DNA of 44,747 nt from Clostridium akagii DSM 12554 (lineage in GTDB: Bacteria > Bacillota > Clostridia > Clostridiales > Clostridiaceae): positions 1 to 44,747 of the forward strand of contig NZ_JMLK01000028.1 in assembly GCF_000686725.1 (NCBI RefSeq), given 5' to 3'. The translations under genes were made by a program, and so were the position numbers. The notes under the pieces are model-generated. The model worked only from the letters and a program-made list of their open reading frames with translations, was not told the DNA's origin and searched no databases. Shown here piece by piece: positions 35,320-44,747 of this stretch (positions within the stretch are counted from its first letter, which is position 1; every line of letters begins with the position of its first letter).

Positions 35320-36663
35320 ATGGGCACCCAATTAAATGAAATATGGGAAAAAACCTTAAACATAATAAAAGGAGAGCTTACTGAAGTTAGTTTTAATACT
35401 TGGATAAAAAGTATATCTCCTTTATCTATAGATAACAATTACATAAGACTTGGTGTCCCCAATCAGTTTACTAAGGAAATACTAGAAAGTAGATATAAAG
35501 ATTTACTTTCTAACGCCGTAAAATTAATCACAACAAAAAAGTATTCTCTGATTTTTAATATACTATCTGAAGAAACAGCAGAAGTAGATGAACATAATGG
35601 AGATGAAAGCAATTTATCAGACAATAATGACGATATGCCTACAATGCTAAACCCAAAATACAAATTTGATTCTTTTGTTATAGGCAATAGTAATCGTTTT
35701 GCTCATGCTGCTTGCTTGGCTGTTGCAGAAGCACCTGCTAAAGCATACAATCCATTATTCATATATGGAGGAGTTGGACTTGGTAAAACACATCTAATGC
35801 ATGCTATTGGACATTATATACTGCAAAATAATCCAAAAGCAAAAGTTGTATATGTTTCATCCGAAAAATTTACTAATGAACTTATTAACTCTATAAAAGA
35901 TGATAAAAATGAAGAATTTAGAACTAAGTATAGAAATATAGATGTACTTCTTATAGACGATGTTCAGTTTATTGGTGGAAAAGAACGTACTCAAGAAGAA
36001 TTTTTCCATACCTTTAATGCACTTCATGAAAATAACAAACAAATTATACTTTCAAGTGATAGACCCCCAAAAGAGATACCAACCCTTGAAGACAGATTAA
36101 GATCACGTTTTGAATGGGGACTTATCGCAGATATTCAAGCACCTGATTTTGAAACAAGAATTGCTATTTTAAAGAAAAAAGCAGATGTAGAGACAATAAA
36201 CATACCAAATGAGGTAATGGTCTATATCGCTACCAAAATTAAATCTAACATACGAGAATTAGAAGGTGCTTTGATAAGGATAGTTGCTTTTTCTTCTCTA
36301 ACTAATAGAGAAATAAGTATAGATCTGGCGTCTGAAGCTTTAAAAGACATAATTTCAAACAGGCAATCAAGGCAAGTAACAATAGAACTAATACAAGATA
36401 TTGTTGCTAATTACTATAACCTTCGAATTGAAGATTTTAAATCTCCTAGACGTACTCGAAATATAGCCTATCCTAGGCAAATAGCCATGTACTTATCACG
36501 AAAATTAACTGATATGTCTTTACCTAAAATAGGTGAGGAATTTGGTGGTAGAGACCATACCACTGTCATTCATGGATATGAAAAAATATCTGAGTGTTTA
36601 AAAAAAGATGATTCATTAAAAAATGCAATTAGTGAAATTACTAAAAAGATAAATCAAAAGTAA
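35320..36663 (+). CDS. dnaA: Replication initiator DnaA
   Basis: The 447-residue initiator has all four domains: I (1-80, with [12 protein letters not shown]), a short acidic linker II (82-106), the AAA+ domain III with GGVGLGKT at 150-157 and LLIDDVQ at 210-216, and DNA-binding domain IV with [18 protein letters not shown]-DnaA assembles on the boxes at both sides of its gene and opens the duplex. The ATG follows GGAGG by seven bases. Confidence 0.99.
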   Translation: MGTQLNEIWEKTLNIIKGELTEVSFNTWIKSISPLSIDNNYIRLGVPNQFTKEILESRYKDLLSNAVKLITTKKYSLIFNILSEETAEVDEHNGDESNLSDNNDDMPTMLNPKYKFDSFVIGNSNRFAHAACLAVAEAPAKAYNPLFIYGGVGLGKTHLMHAIGHYILQNNPKAKVVYVSSEKFTNELINSIKDDKNEEFRTKYRNIDVLLIDDVQFIGGKERTQEEFFHTFNALHENNKQIILSSDRPPKEIPTLEDRLRSRFEWGLIADIQAPDFETRIAILKKKADVETINIPNEVMVYIATKIKSNIRELEGALIRIVAFSSLTNREISIDLASEALKDIISNRQSRQVTIELIQDIVANYYNLRIEDFKSPRRTRNIAYPRQIAMYLSRKLTDMSLPKIGEEFGGRDHTTVIHGYEKISECLKKDDSLKNAISEITKKINQK

Positions 36664-36695
36664 TAACAATTGTTTATAATAAATCATTTTAACCC

Positions 36696-36853
36696 TGTGG
36701 ATAAAAAGTATATTTAATTTAGTTGTTAACAGTGTGGATAACTCGTTTTTTTTGCAGTTTACTTATCCACAATTATTTTTGGCTAAAATTACGCAGTATA
36801 TGGGTTTTTTGATGTTATCCACATATCAACAGCCCCTACTACTACTACTATTA
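36696..36853. other. oriC: oriC part 2: DnaA boxes, GC element and DnaA-trio tract
   Basis: Four perfect DnaA boxes lie at 36696 and 36733 (TGTGGATAA) and at 36763 and 36815 (TTATCCACA). After the last, ATCAACAGCCC leads to CTACTACTACTACTATTA (36836-36853). On the complementary strand, read 3' to 5', this is five GAT and one AAT. This is the arrangement of the basal unwinding element known from B. subtilis, where DnaA extends from the box onto the trios to open the DNA. The flanking 36854-36895 is AT-rich. Confidence 0.9.
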
Positions 36854-36917
36854 TATTTATTATCATATCTACTCTAAATAAACCACTATAATTAATGTTA
36901 ATAAAGGAGGCTCTTAC

Positions 36918-38024
36918 ATGAAATTTATATGTAAAAAATCAATATTACAAGAAGCCATTTCAGTAGCACAAAAAGCAGTCACTGGAAAATCAGCTATGCC
37001 TATACTTCAAGGATTGCTACTAGAAGCTTCAGATGGAAAAATAACAATAATAGGTTCAGATATAGATTTAAGTATCGAAACTACAATAGATGCAAAAGTA
37101 ATAGAAAGTGGAAAAATAGTCGTAGACGCTAGACTTTTTGGTGACATTGTAAGAAAATTACCTAATAACGAAATAGAACTAAGCTCAACTACAGATAGCT
37201 CTATTGAGATAATATGTGAAAAAACCAAATTTAATTTAGTTCATATGAGCGCAGATGATTTTCCAACGCTTCCGACTATTGATGAGAACAATATTTTTTC
37301 TATAGAACAAAAATTATTGAAGAATATGATAAAAGGAACAATCTTTGCAGTGGCACAAGATGAATCAAGACCAATACTAACAGGTGTCTTGTTTGAAATA
37401 AAAGATAAAAAAATAAACTTAGTTGCATTAGATGGATATAGATTGGCTCTAAAAAGTGAATATATAGATATAGACACTGAAAGTGCTGTAAAAGCAGTAA
37501 TTCCGGCAAAAACTTTAAATGAAGTTGTTAAAATTTTAGAAGATGAAGGTGATGTGAATATTACTTTCACAACAAATCACATTCTTATAACACTTGGAGA
37601 AACAAAGATAATATCTAGACTACTTGAGGGAGAATTCATAAAATATACAGCAATAATTCCCGAAGAATACAATTTAAAAATCACTGTAAATAAAGGCGAA
37701 ATTTTAAGTTGTATAGAACGAGCATCCCTTGTAGCAAAGGAAGGAAACACCAATCTTATAAAGTTTGATATTAAGGATGAATACATGATTCTCACTTCCA
37801 ATTCTCAATTGGGAAACGTAAGAGAAGAATTAAATATAAATTTGCAAGGTCAGCCTTTAGAAATTGCATTTAACGCAAAATACATGATTGATTTACTAAA
37901 AATAATTGAAGGTGAAGAAGTGTTTATGGAATTTTCTAGCAGTGTAAGCCCTTGTGTTGTAAAAGATAAGGAAAGTGATAATTGTACTTATCTAGTATTA
38001 CCTGTAAGGTTATTAAATAGTTAA
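36918..38024 (+). CDS. dnaN: DNA polymerase III sliding clamp (beta subunit)
   Basis: The 368-residue ring-forming clamp tethers the polymerase. It shows the three-fold repeated clamp domain with MPILQGLLLEA, FPTLPTID, ESRPILTGVLFEI, ALDGYRLALK and the C-terminal YLVLPVRLL. The ATG follows AAAGGAGG. It is the usual neighbour of dnaA. Confidence 0.98.
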   Translation: MKFICKKSILQEAISVAQKAVTGKSAMPILQGLLLEASDGKITIIGSDIDLSIETTIDAKVIESGKIVVDARLFGDIVRKLPNNEIELSSTTDSSIEIICEKTKFNLVHMSADDFPTLPTIDENNIFSIEQKLLKNMIKGTIFAVAQDESRPILTGVLFEIKDKKINLVALDGYRLALKSEYIDIDTESAVKAVIPAKTLNEVVKILEDEGDVNITFTTNHILITLGETKIISRLLEGEFIKYTAIIPEEYNLKITVNKGEILSCIERASLVAKEGNTNLIKFDIKDEYMILTSNSQLGNVREELNINLQGQPLEIAFNAKYMIDLLKIIEGEEVFMEFSSSVSPCVVKDKESDNCTYLVLPVRLLNS

Positions 38025-38067
38025 AATAATAAAAATTGGTTATAATGTAATATGAGGGGTGAATTGC

Positions 38068-38274
38068 ATGAAAGAGATAAAAGTTGAAACTGAAATAATA
38101 AAACTTGATGGCTTTTTAAAATGGTCAGGTATTGTAAGTCAGGGATCTGATGCTAAGTTTTATATTAAAAATGGTAATGTTAAACTAAATGGTGAAATTG
38201 AAATTCAAAGAGGTAAGAAACTGGTAAAAGGTGACATAGTAGAATTTGATGGTGAAAGTTATAAGATAGTATAA
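38068..38274 (+). CDS. rlbA: S4-domain RNA-binding protein RlbA (YaaA)
   Basis: The 68-residue protein is a single S4 domain: IKLDGFLKWSGIVSQGSDAK, then GNVKLNGEIEIQRGKKLVKGD. YaaA is linked to ribosome assembly. The ATG follows AGGGGTG by six bases; the GTG three codons earlier is part of that site. It lies between dnaN and recF as in other Firmicutes. Confidence 0.93.
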   Translation: MKEIKVETEIIKLDGFLKWSGIVSQGSDAKFYIKNGNVKLNGEIEIQRGKKLVKGDIVEFDGESYKIV

Positions 38275-38332
38275 AGAAATTAGTTTCTCCATAAGTTTAA
38301 AAACTTATGCTATAATATATAAGGTGTGAATT

Positions 38333-39418
38333 ATGCATATAAGGTCATTAGAACTTATTAATTTTAGAAATTATGAAAAACTTAGTATCGAGATGAACAG
38401 AGGTATAAATATTTTCACTGGTGACAATGCCCAAGGAAAGACAAATATACTTGAAAGTATATATTACTGCAGTATTGGAAAGTCCCACCGTACTAATAGA
38501 GATAAGGAACTTATTTCTTGGAATAAAAATGAGGCATATATAAGTCTCTATGTCTGTAAAGATAGACTTGATAAAAAAATCCAAATAAAAATTTTTAAAG
38601 AAGGTAAAAAAGGAATAAATGTAAATTCTATTAAGTTAAGAAAAATATCTGAACTTTTTGGTGTTTTTAATGCGGTTATATTTTCACCTGAAGACTTAAA
38701 AATTATAAAGGATTCACCAAGTTACAGAAGAAAATTTCTAGACATAGAGTTAACTAAGCTAAATGATAGGTATTATTATAACCTAGTACAGTACAATAAG
38801 GTTTTGGACGAACGTAATGCAGTACTTCGAAGTAGGAGCTATACTAATTTAGATATTTTAGATGTTTATGATGTACAACTTTCAAAATATGGAAGTTCAA
38901 TAATAAAATATAGATTGGACTATATAGATGAATTAAACAGGTATGGTAGCGTTATACATAGCGATATAACGAACCAAAAAGAAAATATAGAATTCAAATA
39001 TATTACAGCTGTTAAGGATTTTGAAAATATAGAAAAAGATTTATTAAATATTTACAAAAATAATAGAAAAAGAGATATAGATAGGGGGGGATCATCATCT
39101 GGACCGCAAAAAGATGATCTTGGTATAAATATAAATGGTATAGATACAAGAAGTTACGGATCTCAAGGGCAACAAAGAACTGCTATTCTTACAATAAAGT
39201 TTGCTACAATAAATATTTTAAAAAAATTTACAGGTGAAACTCCTGTGCTACTGCTAGATGATGTTTTATCAGAGCTTGATACTTCAAGGCAAAGATACAT
39301 CTTAAAATCTATAAGTGAAATACAAACTATAATTACCTGTACAGGAATTAACGAAATAGAAAAATATATAGAGGGCAATTTTAAAATATTTAATGTTAAA
39401 GACGGAGAAATATCATGA
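38333..39418 (+). CDS. recF: DNA replication and repair protein RecF
   Basis: The 361-residue SMC-like ATPase helps load RecA at gaps. It has Walker A GDNAQGKT at 30-37, the signature SQGQQR and Walker B VLLLDDVLSELD. The hinge arms of SMC proteins are absent, as expected. It follows rlbA by 58 bases. Confidence 0.97.
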   Translation: MHIRSLELINFRNYEKLSIEMNRGINIFTGDNAQGKTNILESIYYCSIGKSHRTNRDKELISWNKNEAYISLYVCKDRLDKKIQIKIFKEGKKGINVNSIKLRKISELFGVFNAVIFSPEDLKIIKDSPSYRRKFLDIELTKLNDRYYYNLVQYNKVLDERNAVLRSRSYTNLDILDVYDVQLSKYGSSIIKYRLDYIDELNRYGSVIHSDITNQKENIEFKYITAVKDFENIEKDLLNIYKNNRKRDIDRGGSSSGPQKDDLGININGIDTRSYGSQGQQRTAILTIKFATINILKKFTGETPVLLLDDVLSELDTSRQRYILKSISEIQTIITCTGINEIEKYIEGNFKIFNVKDGEIS

Positions 39419-39445
39419 GTAAGATTAAAGATAAGGAGGATTATC

Positions 39446-39709
39446 ATGTTTTTGCATTTAGGTGAGAATGTAGTGGTGCCAATAAAAGATGTTATTGGGA
39501 TTTTTGATATAGAAACGACTATGTATAGCTCTGATACTAGTCAGTTTTTAAGAATGGCAGAAGAAGATGGTTTTGTTGAGAGAATTACAGAAGATAAATC
39601 GAAATCATTTGTAATAGCAGAAGTGGATAAGAAGAGTAAGATATTTTTGTCTCCAATATCTTCTTCGACTTTATGTAAAAGAAGTCAAATGTTTTATTTA
39701 GAACCTTAG
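39446..39709 (+). CDS. remB: Extracellular matrix regulator RemB (DUF370)
   Basis: The 87-residue protein matches the RemA/RemB family with MFLHLGENVVVPIKDVIGIFD and SPISSSTLCKRSQ. In B. subtilis, RemA and RemB activate matrix genes. This is the form always placed between recF and gyrB. The ATG follows AAGGAGG by six bases. Confidence 0.94.
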   Translation: MFLHLGENVVVPIKDVIGIFDIETTMYSSDTSQFLRMAEEDGFVERITEDKSKSFVIAEVDKKSKIFLSPISSSTLCKRSQMFYLEP

Positions 39710-41647
<1,938 letters not shown>

Positions 41648-41679
41648 TATTATAAAGCACAGTAAAAGAGGTGTGTCAC

Positions 41680-44202
41680 ATGAATAAAAATGAAGGTAAA
41701 GTTTTAGAAGTAGATTTAAGTAGTGAAATGAAAAAATGTTATATAGATTACGCCATGAGTGTAATAGTAGATCGTGCACTCCCAGACGTAAGAGATGGTC
41801 TTAAGCCTGTTCATAGAAGAATAATATATTCAATGCATGAACTAGGATTAAGCCCTGAAAAAGGATATAGAAAGTGTGCAAGAATAGTCGGAGACGTTCT
41901 TGGTAAGTATCATCCACATGGAGATTCATCAGTATATGGTGCCCTAGTTAGAATGGCACAAGATTTTAACTTACGATATCCTCTTGTAGATGGACATGGA
42001 AATTTTGGTTCTGTAGATGGAGATTCAGCGGCTGCAATGAGATATACAGAAGCTAAGATGAATAAAATAACACTTGAAATGATAAGAGATATTGGTAAAA
42101 ATACAGTTGACTTTGTTCCAAATTTTGATGGTGAAGAAGAAGAGCCATCTGTAATGCCGTCAAGATTTCCTAATTTACTTGTCAATGGTTCATCAGGTAT
42201 TGCTGTTGGTATGGCAACAAACATACCACCTCATAACCTAAATGAAGTCATTGATGCCGTCTTTATGCTAATTGACAATAGCGAAGCAACAATACTAGAA
42301 CTTATGACTAAAATAAAAGGTCCGGATTTTCCTACAGCTGCAAGTATAATGGGCAAAGCTGGTATAAGAAGTGCTTATGAAACAGGCAGAGGTAAGGTTA
42401 TTGTAAGATCAAAAACAGAGATTGAAGAAATTAACGGAAGACATGTGATTATTGTAACTGAACTGCCATATCAAGTTAATAAAGCAAGACTTATAGAAAA
42501 TATTGCAGAACTTGTTAAGGATAAAAAAATAAATGGAATATCTGACCTTAGAGATGAATCTGATAGAGATGGAATGAGGATAGTAATTGAGCTTAAGAGG
42601 GATGCAAATCCTCAGGTGCTACTAAATCAACTATATAAGCATACAAAACTCCAAGATAGTTTTGGTATTATAATGCTTGCACTAGTTAATGGGAAACCTG
42701 AATATCTTAATTTAAAACAGATGTTAGAGCACTATCTTGTATTCCAAGAACAAATTATTACAAGAAGAACTCAATTTGAATTAGAAAAAGCAAATGCTAG
42801 AGCTCACCTATTAGAAGGTCTTAAAATTGCACTTGATCATATTGATGAAGTTATTAAAATTATAAGGTCATCTAAAATAGTACGTGAAGCTGAACAGAGT
42901 TTGATGGATAAATTTAATCTTTCAGAGATACAATCAGAAGCCATTGTTGAGATGAAATTACGAAGACTTACTGGTTTAGAAAGAGATAAGATTGAGGATG
43001 AGTTAAAAGAATTAATGAAGAATATAGAGTATTTAAAAAGTATACTTGGTGATAGACAAATAGTTTTAGGTATAATAAAAGATGAACTCACAGAAATTAA
43101 AGCAAAATATGGTGATGAAAGAAGATCAGTAATTGAAAGTGTTGAAAATGAGATAGATATAGAAGATCTTATTTCAGAAGAAGATGTTGTAATAACACTT
43201 ACGCACGCAGGATACATAAAGAGGATACCAGCTGATACTTACACTTCTCAGAGAAGAGGAGGAAGAGGTATACAAGCACTTGCTACAAAAGATGATGACT
43301 TTGTAGAACATATATTTATAACATCTACACATGATCATGTTTTATTCTTTAGTAATAAAGGGAGAGTTTATAGATTAAAAGCATATGAAATTCCAGAGGC
43401 AGGTAGAACTGCAAAAGGAACAAATTTAATAAACCTTCTTCAGTTAAACCAAGGTGATAAGATTCAAGCTATAATAACATTAAAGGAATTTAATGAGGAT
43501 AGCTATTTAATAATGGGTACTAAAAAAGGTGTTATTAAAAAGACATCATTAGATCAATACTCATCTATAAGAAAGAGTGGACTTAATGCAATTCACCTTA
43601 AAGATGATGATGAACTTATTGATGTAAGAATGACCACAGGTAGTAGTGAAATATTAATTGTTACAAAACAAGGTTATGCTATAAGATTTAACGAGCAAGA
43701 TGCAAGACCACTTGGTAGAAATGCTGCTGGTGTGAGAGGCATAAGGCTTAGAGGTGACGATATAGTTGTTAGTTTAGAGATTATAGATCCAGAGCAAGAA
43801 GTTCTTGTAATAAGCGCTAATGGTTTTGGAAAAAGAACACGGGTTAGCGAATATTCCCTTCAAAAAAGAGGCGGAAAAGGAGTAATAACCTATAAAGTAA
43901 CTGAAAAAACTGGAGAACTAGTTGGTGCAAGGCTTGTTAAAGATACAGATGAAATGATGCTTATAAATAGCAATGACATTGTTATTAGAATAAATGTATC
44001 TGATATTTCAACTACTAGCAGAAATGCCATGGGAGTAACATTAATGAGAAAAAGCAACGATGAACAAGTTGTAGCATTGGCTAAGATTGATATTCAAGAC
44101 GAAAAATTGATTTTAGATGATGATATAGTTGATGTTTTGGAAGAAGATATAGTAAGTATAGATGCTGATAAAGTAAATCCAGAAGAAAATAATGAAAATT
44201 AA
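41680..44202 (+). CDS. gyrA: DNA gyrase subunit A
   Basis: The 840-residue subunit cuts and rejoins DNA. The catalytic Tyr122 is in AMRYTEAKM. In the quinolone-resistance region [17 protein letters not shown], numbering matches E. coli: Ser83 is kept but position 87 is Gly rather than Asp. The C-terminal half has the six-bladed DNA-wrapping domain with the GyrA box QRRGGRG. The tail is acidic. I use the ATG at 41680, preceded by AGAGGTG; the GTG three codons upstream is less likely. Confidence 0.97.
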   Translation: MNKNEGKVLEVDLSSEMKKCYIDYAMSVIVDRALPDVRDGLKPVHRRIIYSMHELGLSPEKGYRKCARIVGDVLGKYHPHGDSSVYGALVRMAQDFNLRYPLVDGHGNFGSVDGDSAAAMRYTEAKMNKITLEMIRDIGKNTVDFVPNFDGEEEEPSVMPSRFPNLLVNGSSGIAVGMATNIPPHNLNEVIDAVFMLIDNSEATILELMTKIKGPDFPTAASIMGKAGIRSAYETGRGKVIVRSKTEIEEINGRHVIIVTELPYQVNKARLIENIAELVKDKKINGISDLRDESDRDGMRIVIELKRDANPQVLLNQLYKHTKLQDSFGIIMLALVNGKPEYLNLKQMLEHYLVFQEQIITRRTQFELEKANARAHLLEGLKIALDHIDEVIKIIRSSKIVREAEQSLMDKFNLSEIQSEAIVEMKLRRLTGLERDKIEDELKELMKNIEYLKSILGDRQIVLGIIKDELTEIKAKYGDERRSVIESVENEIDIEDLISEEDVVITLTHAGYIKRIPADTYTSQRRGGRGIQALATKDDDFVEHIFITSTHDHVLFFSNKGRVYRLKAYEIPEAGRTAKGTNLINLLQLNQGDKIQAIITLKEFNEDSYLIMGTKKGVIKKTSLDQYSSIRKSGLNAIHLKDDDELIDVRMTTGSSEILIVTKQGYAIRFNEQDARPLGRNAAGVRGIRLRGDDIVVSLEIIDPEQEVLVISANGFGKRTRVSEYSLQKRGGKGVITYKVTEKTGELVGARLVKDTDEMMLINSNDIVIRINVSDISTTSRNAMGVTLMRKSNDEQVVALAKIDIQDEKLILDDDIVDVLEEDIVSIDADKVNPEENNEN

Positions 44203-44210
44203 TTAATTTA

Positions 44211-44247
44211 AAGCCAGCAATATGTAGTTAATATTGCTGGCTTTTTT
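44211..44247 (+). terminator. Terminator of gyrA
   Basis: AAGCCAGCAATAT pairs perfectly with ATATTGCTGGCTT around a 7-base loop, followed by a T-run. It separates the gyrase genes from the rRNA operon. Confidence 0.92.
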
Positions 44248-44487
44248 AATCTAGATGGATAATATTATGGTTAAAATTGTTTTTCAATTCATATACTATG
44301 CCGTGTGTATCAATTACAATAAATTAATGAATATATACAATTAAATAAAGGATACACAATTTAATTTGAATAATTGAGGAATGCGTATTAAACTATGGCA
44401 AATAATTATGGTATTATAGAACACGTCGCAAGAAACAAACGAGAAAAAAAAGAAACAACAAACTGAAATTGATACTGAAAAAAAGTA

Positions 44488-44517
44488 TTGACAAAGGGTT
44501 TGAACTTGTGATATTAT
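44488..44517 (+). promoter_or_regulatory. rRNA operon promoter
   Basis: A consensus -35 TTGACA (44488-44493) lies 18 bases before TATTAT (44512-44517). A-rich DNA just upstream (44440-44485) could act as an UP element. The 16S start is about 140 bases downstream. From 44248 to 44440 I see no gene or other clear signal. Confidence 0.85.
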
Positions 44518-44543
44518 ATAAAAGTTGCCTAACGGCAACACAG

Positions 44544-44565
44544 TGATCTTTGAAAATTAAACAGA
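44544..44565 (+). promoter_or_regulatory. rRNA leader boxA-like antitermination sequence
   Basis: TGATCTTTGAAAATTAAACA is the leader element commonly found before 16S genes in clostridia and related Firmicutes. It resembles boxA (TGATCTTTGA) and would recruit Nus factors. Confidence 0.6.
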
Positions 44566-44659
44566 GAATAAGAATTAAGTAAACCAGCAAATTTCTTTGA
44601 ATCTTAGAAATAAGATTTAAAATATTTATATTAAGCGAAATGAGCTTAATCAAACACTT

Positions 44660-44747
44660 TTTTATGAGAGTTTGATCCTGGCTCAGGACGAACGCTGGCG
44701 GCGTGCTTAACACATGCAAGTCGAGCGAGAAACCTTCGGGTTTCTAG
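44660..44747 (+). rRNA. 16S rRNA, 5' part
   Basis: AGAGTTTGATCCTGGCTCAG, the universal 16S start, begins at 44667 and corresponds to E. coli position 8. It continues through GCTGGCGGCGTGCTTAACAC. The gene runs out of the window in the first variable region (GAGAAACCTTCGGGTTTCT), a cluster I Clostridium type. Confidence 0.98.

Overview
The window is low-GC, Gram-positive, endospore-former DNA and reads as the replication-origin region of a Clostridium sensu stricto (cluster I) chromosome. The evidence is the order rpmH-rnpA-yidD-yidC-khpB-mnmE-mnmG-rsmG-noc-parA-parB leftward and dnaA-dnaN-rlbA-recF-remB-gyrB-gyrA-16S rRNA rightward from oriC. A spore-former-type LonC protease, a YyaC-type sporulation protein and the 16S start sequence agree with this. 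I do not assign a species.

Layout. (a) 1-5.7 kb is accessory and eroded: a frameshifted IS4-type transposase, a two-gene luxE-luxC-like fatty-acid reductase pair without luciferase genes, the scar of a secreted Ig-like protein, a tRNA-Thr(CGU) and a membrane protein with fifteen pentapeptide repeats. (b) 6.0-14 kb holds a CtsR-box-controlled hsp20, then the leftward operon mazG-like, yybS, gdpP, rplI, lonC, dnaB, ending in a DnaA-box cluster. (c) 14-19.7 kb is a mixed cassette: an alpha/beta hydrolase, a lipoprotein, a MocR/PdxR regulator, a truncated PRC-barrel protein and a pectin methylesterase lacking a signal peptide behind a promoter with a cre-like site. (d) 19.8-25.6 kb holds rpsF-ssb-rpsR, DUF951, MscS, LysE, AI-2E-type permease, yyaC, ykuS-like and DUF4446 genes. 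(e) 25.6-34.8 kb is the leftward segregation, tRNA-modification and membrane-insertion block, with two perfect parS sites. (f) 34.8-38.0 kb is a bipartite oriC flanking dnaA, with ten DnaA boxes and a DnaA-trio tract. (g) 38.0-44.7 kb is the rightward dnaN-gyrA block followed by an rRNA operon promoter and the 16S start.

How it works together. DnaA binds the clusters on both sides of its gene and should open the duplex at the trio tract before dnaN. ParA/ParB/Noc and the nearby parS sites organise and segregate the new origins. DnaB, SSB, DnaN, RecF and gyrase carry out and support replication. Nearly all core genes are transcribed away from oriC.

The least explained signals are: a short repeat family found only at three convergent gene ends, each time with a long palindromic terminator; two genes whose Shine-Dalgarno lies in the 3' arm of the preceding terminator; a DnaA-box cluster in a 17-bp inverted repeat at the end of dnaB; the isolated luxE-luxC pair; and the expandable pentapeptide-repeat gene. 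Several starts (gdpP, mnmG, khpB, gyrA, rlbA, MocR, rnpA, yidD, noc) were placed downstream of the longest possible start using Shine-Dalgarno position. TTG starts are supported for lonC, the hydrolase, the AI-2E-type permease and yidC.
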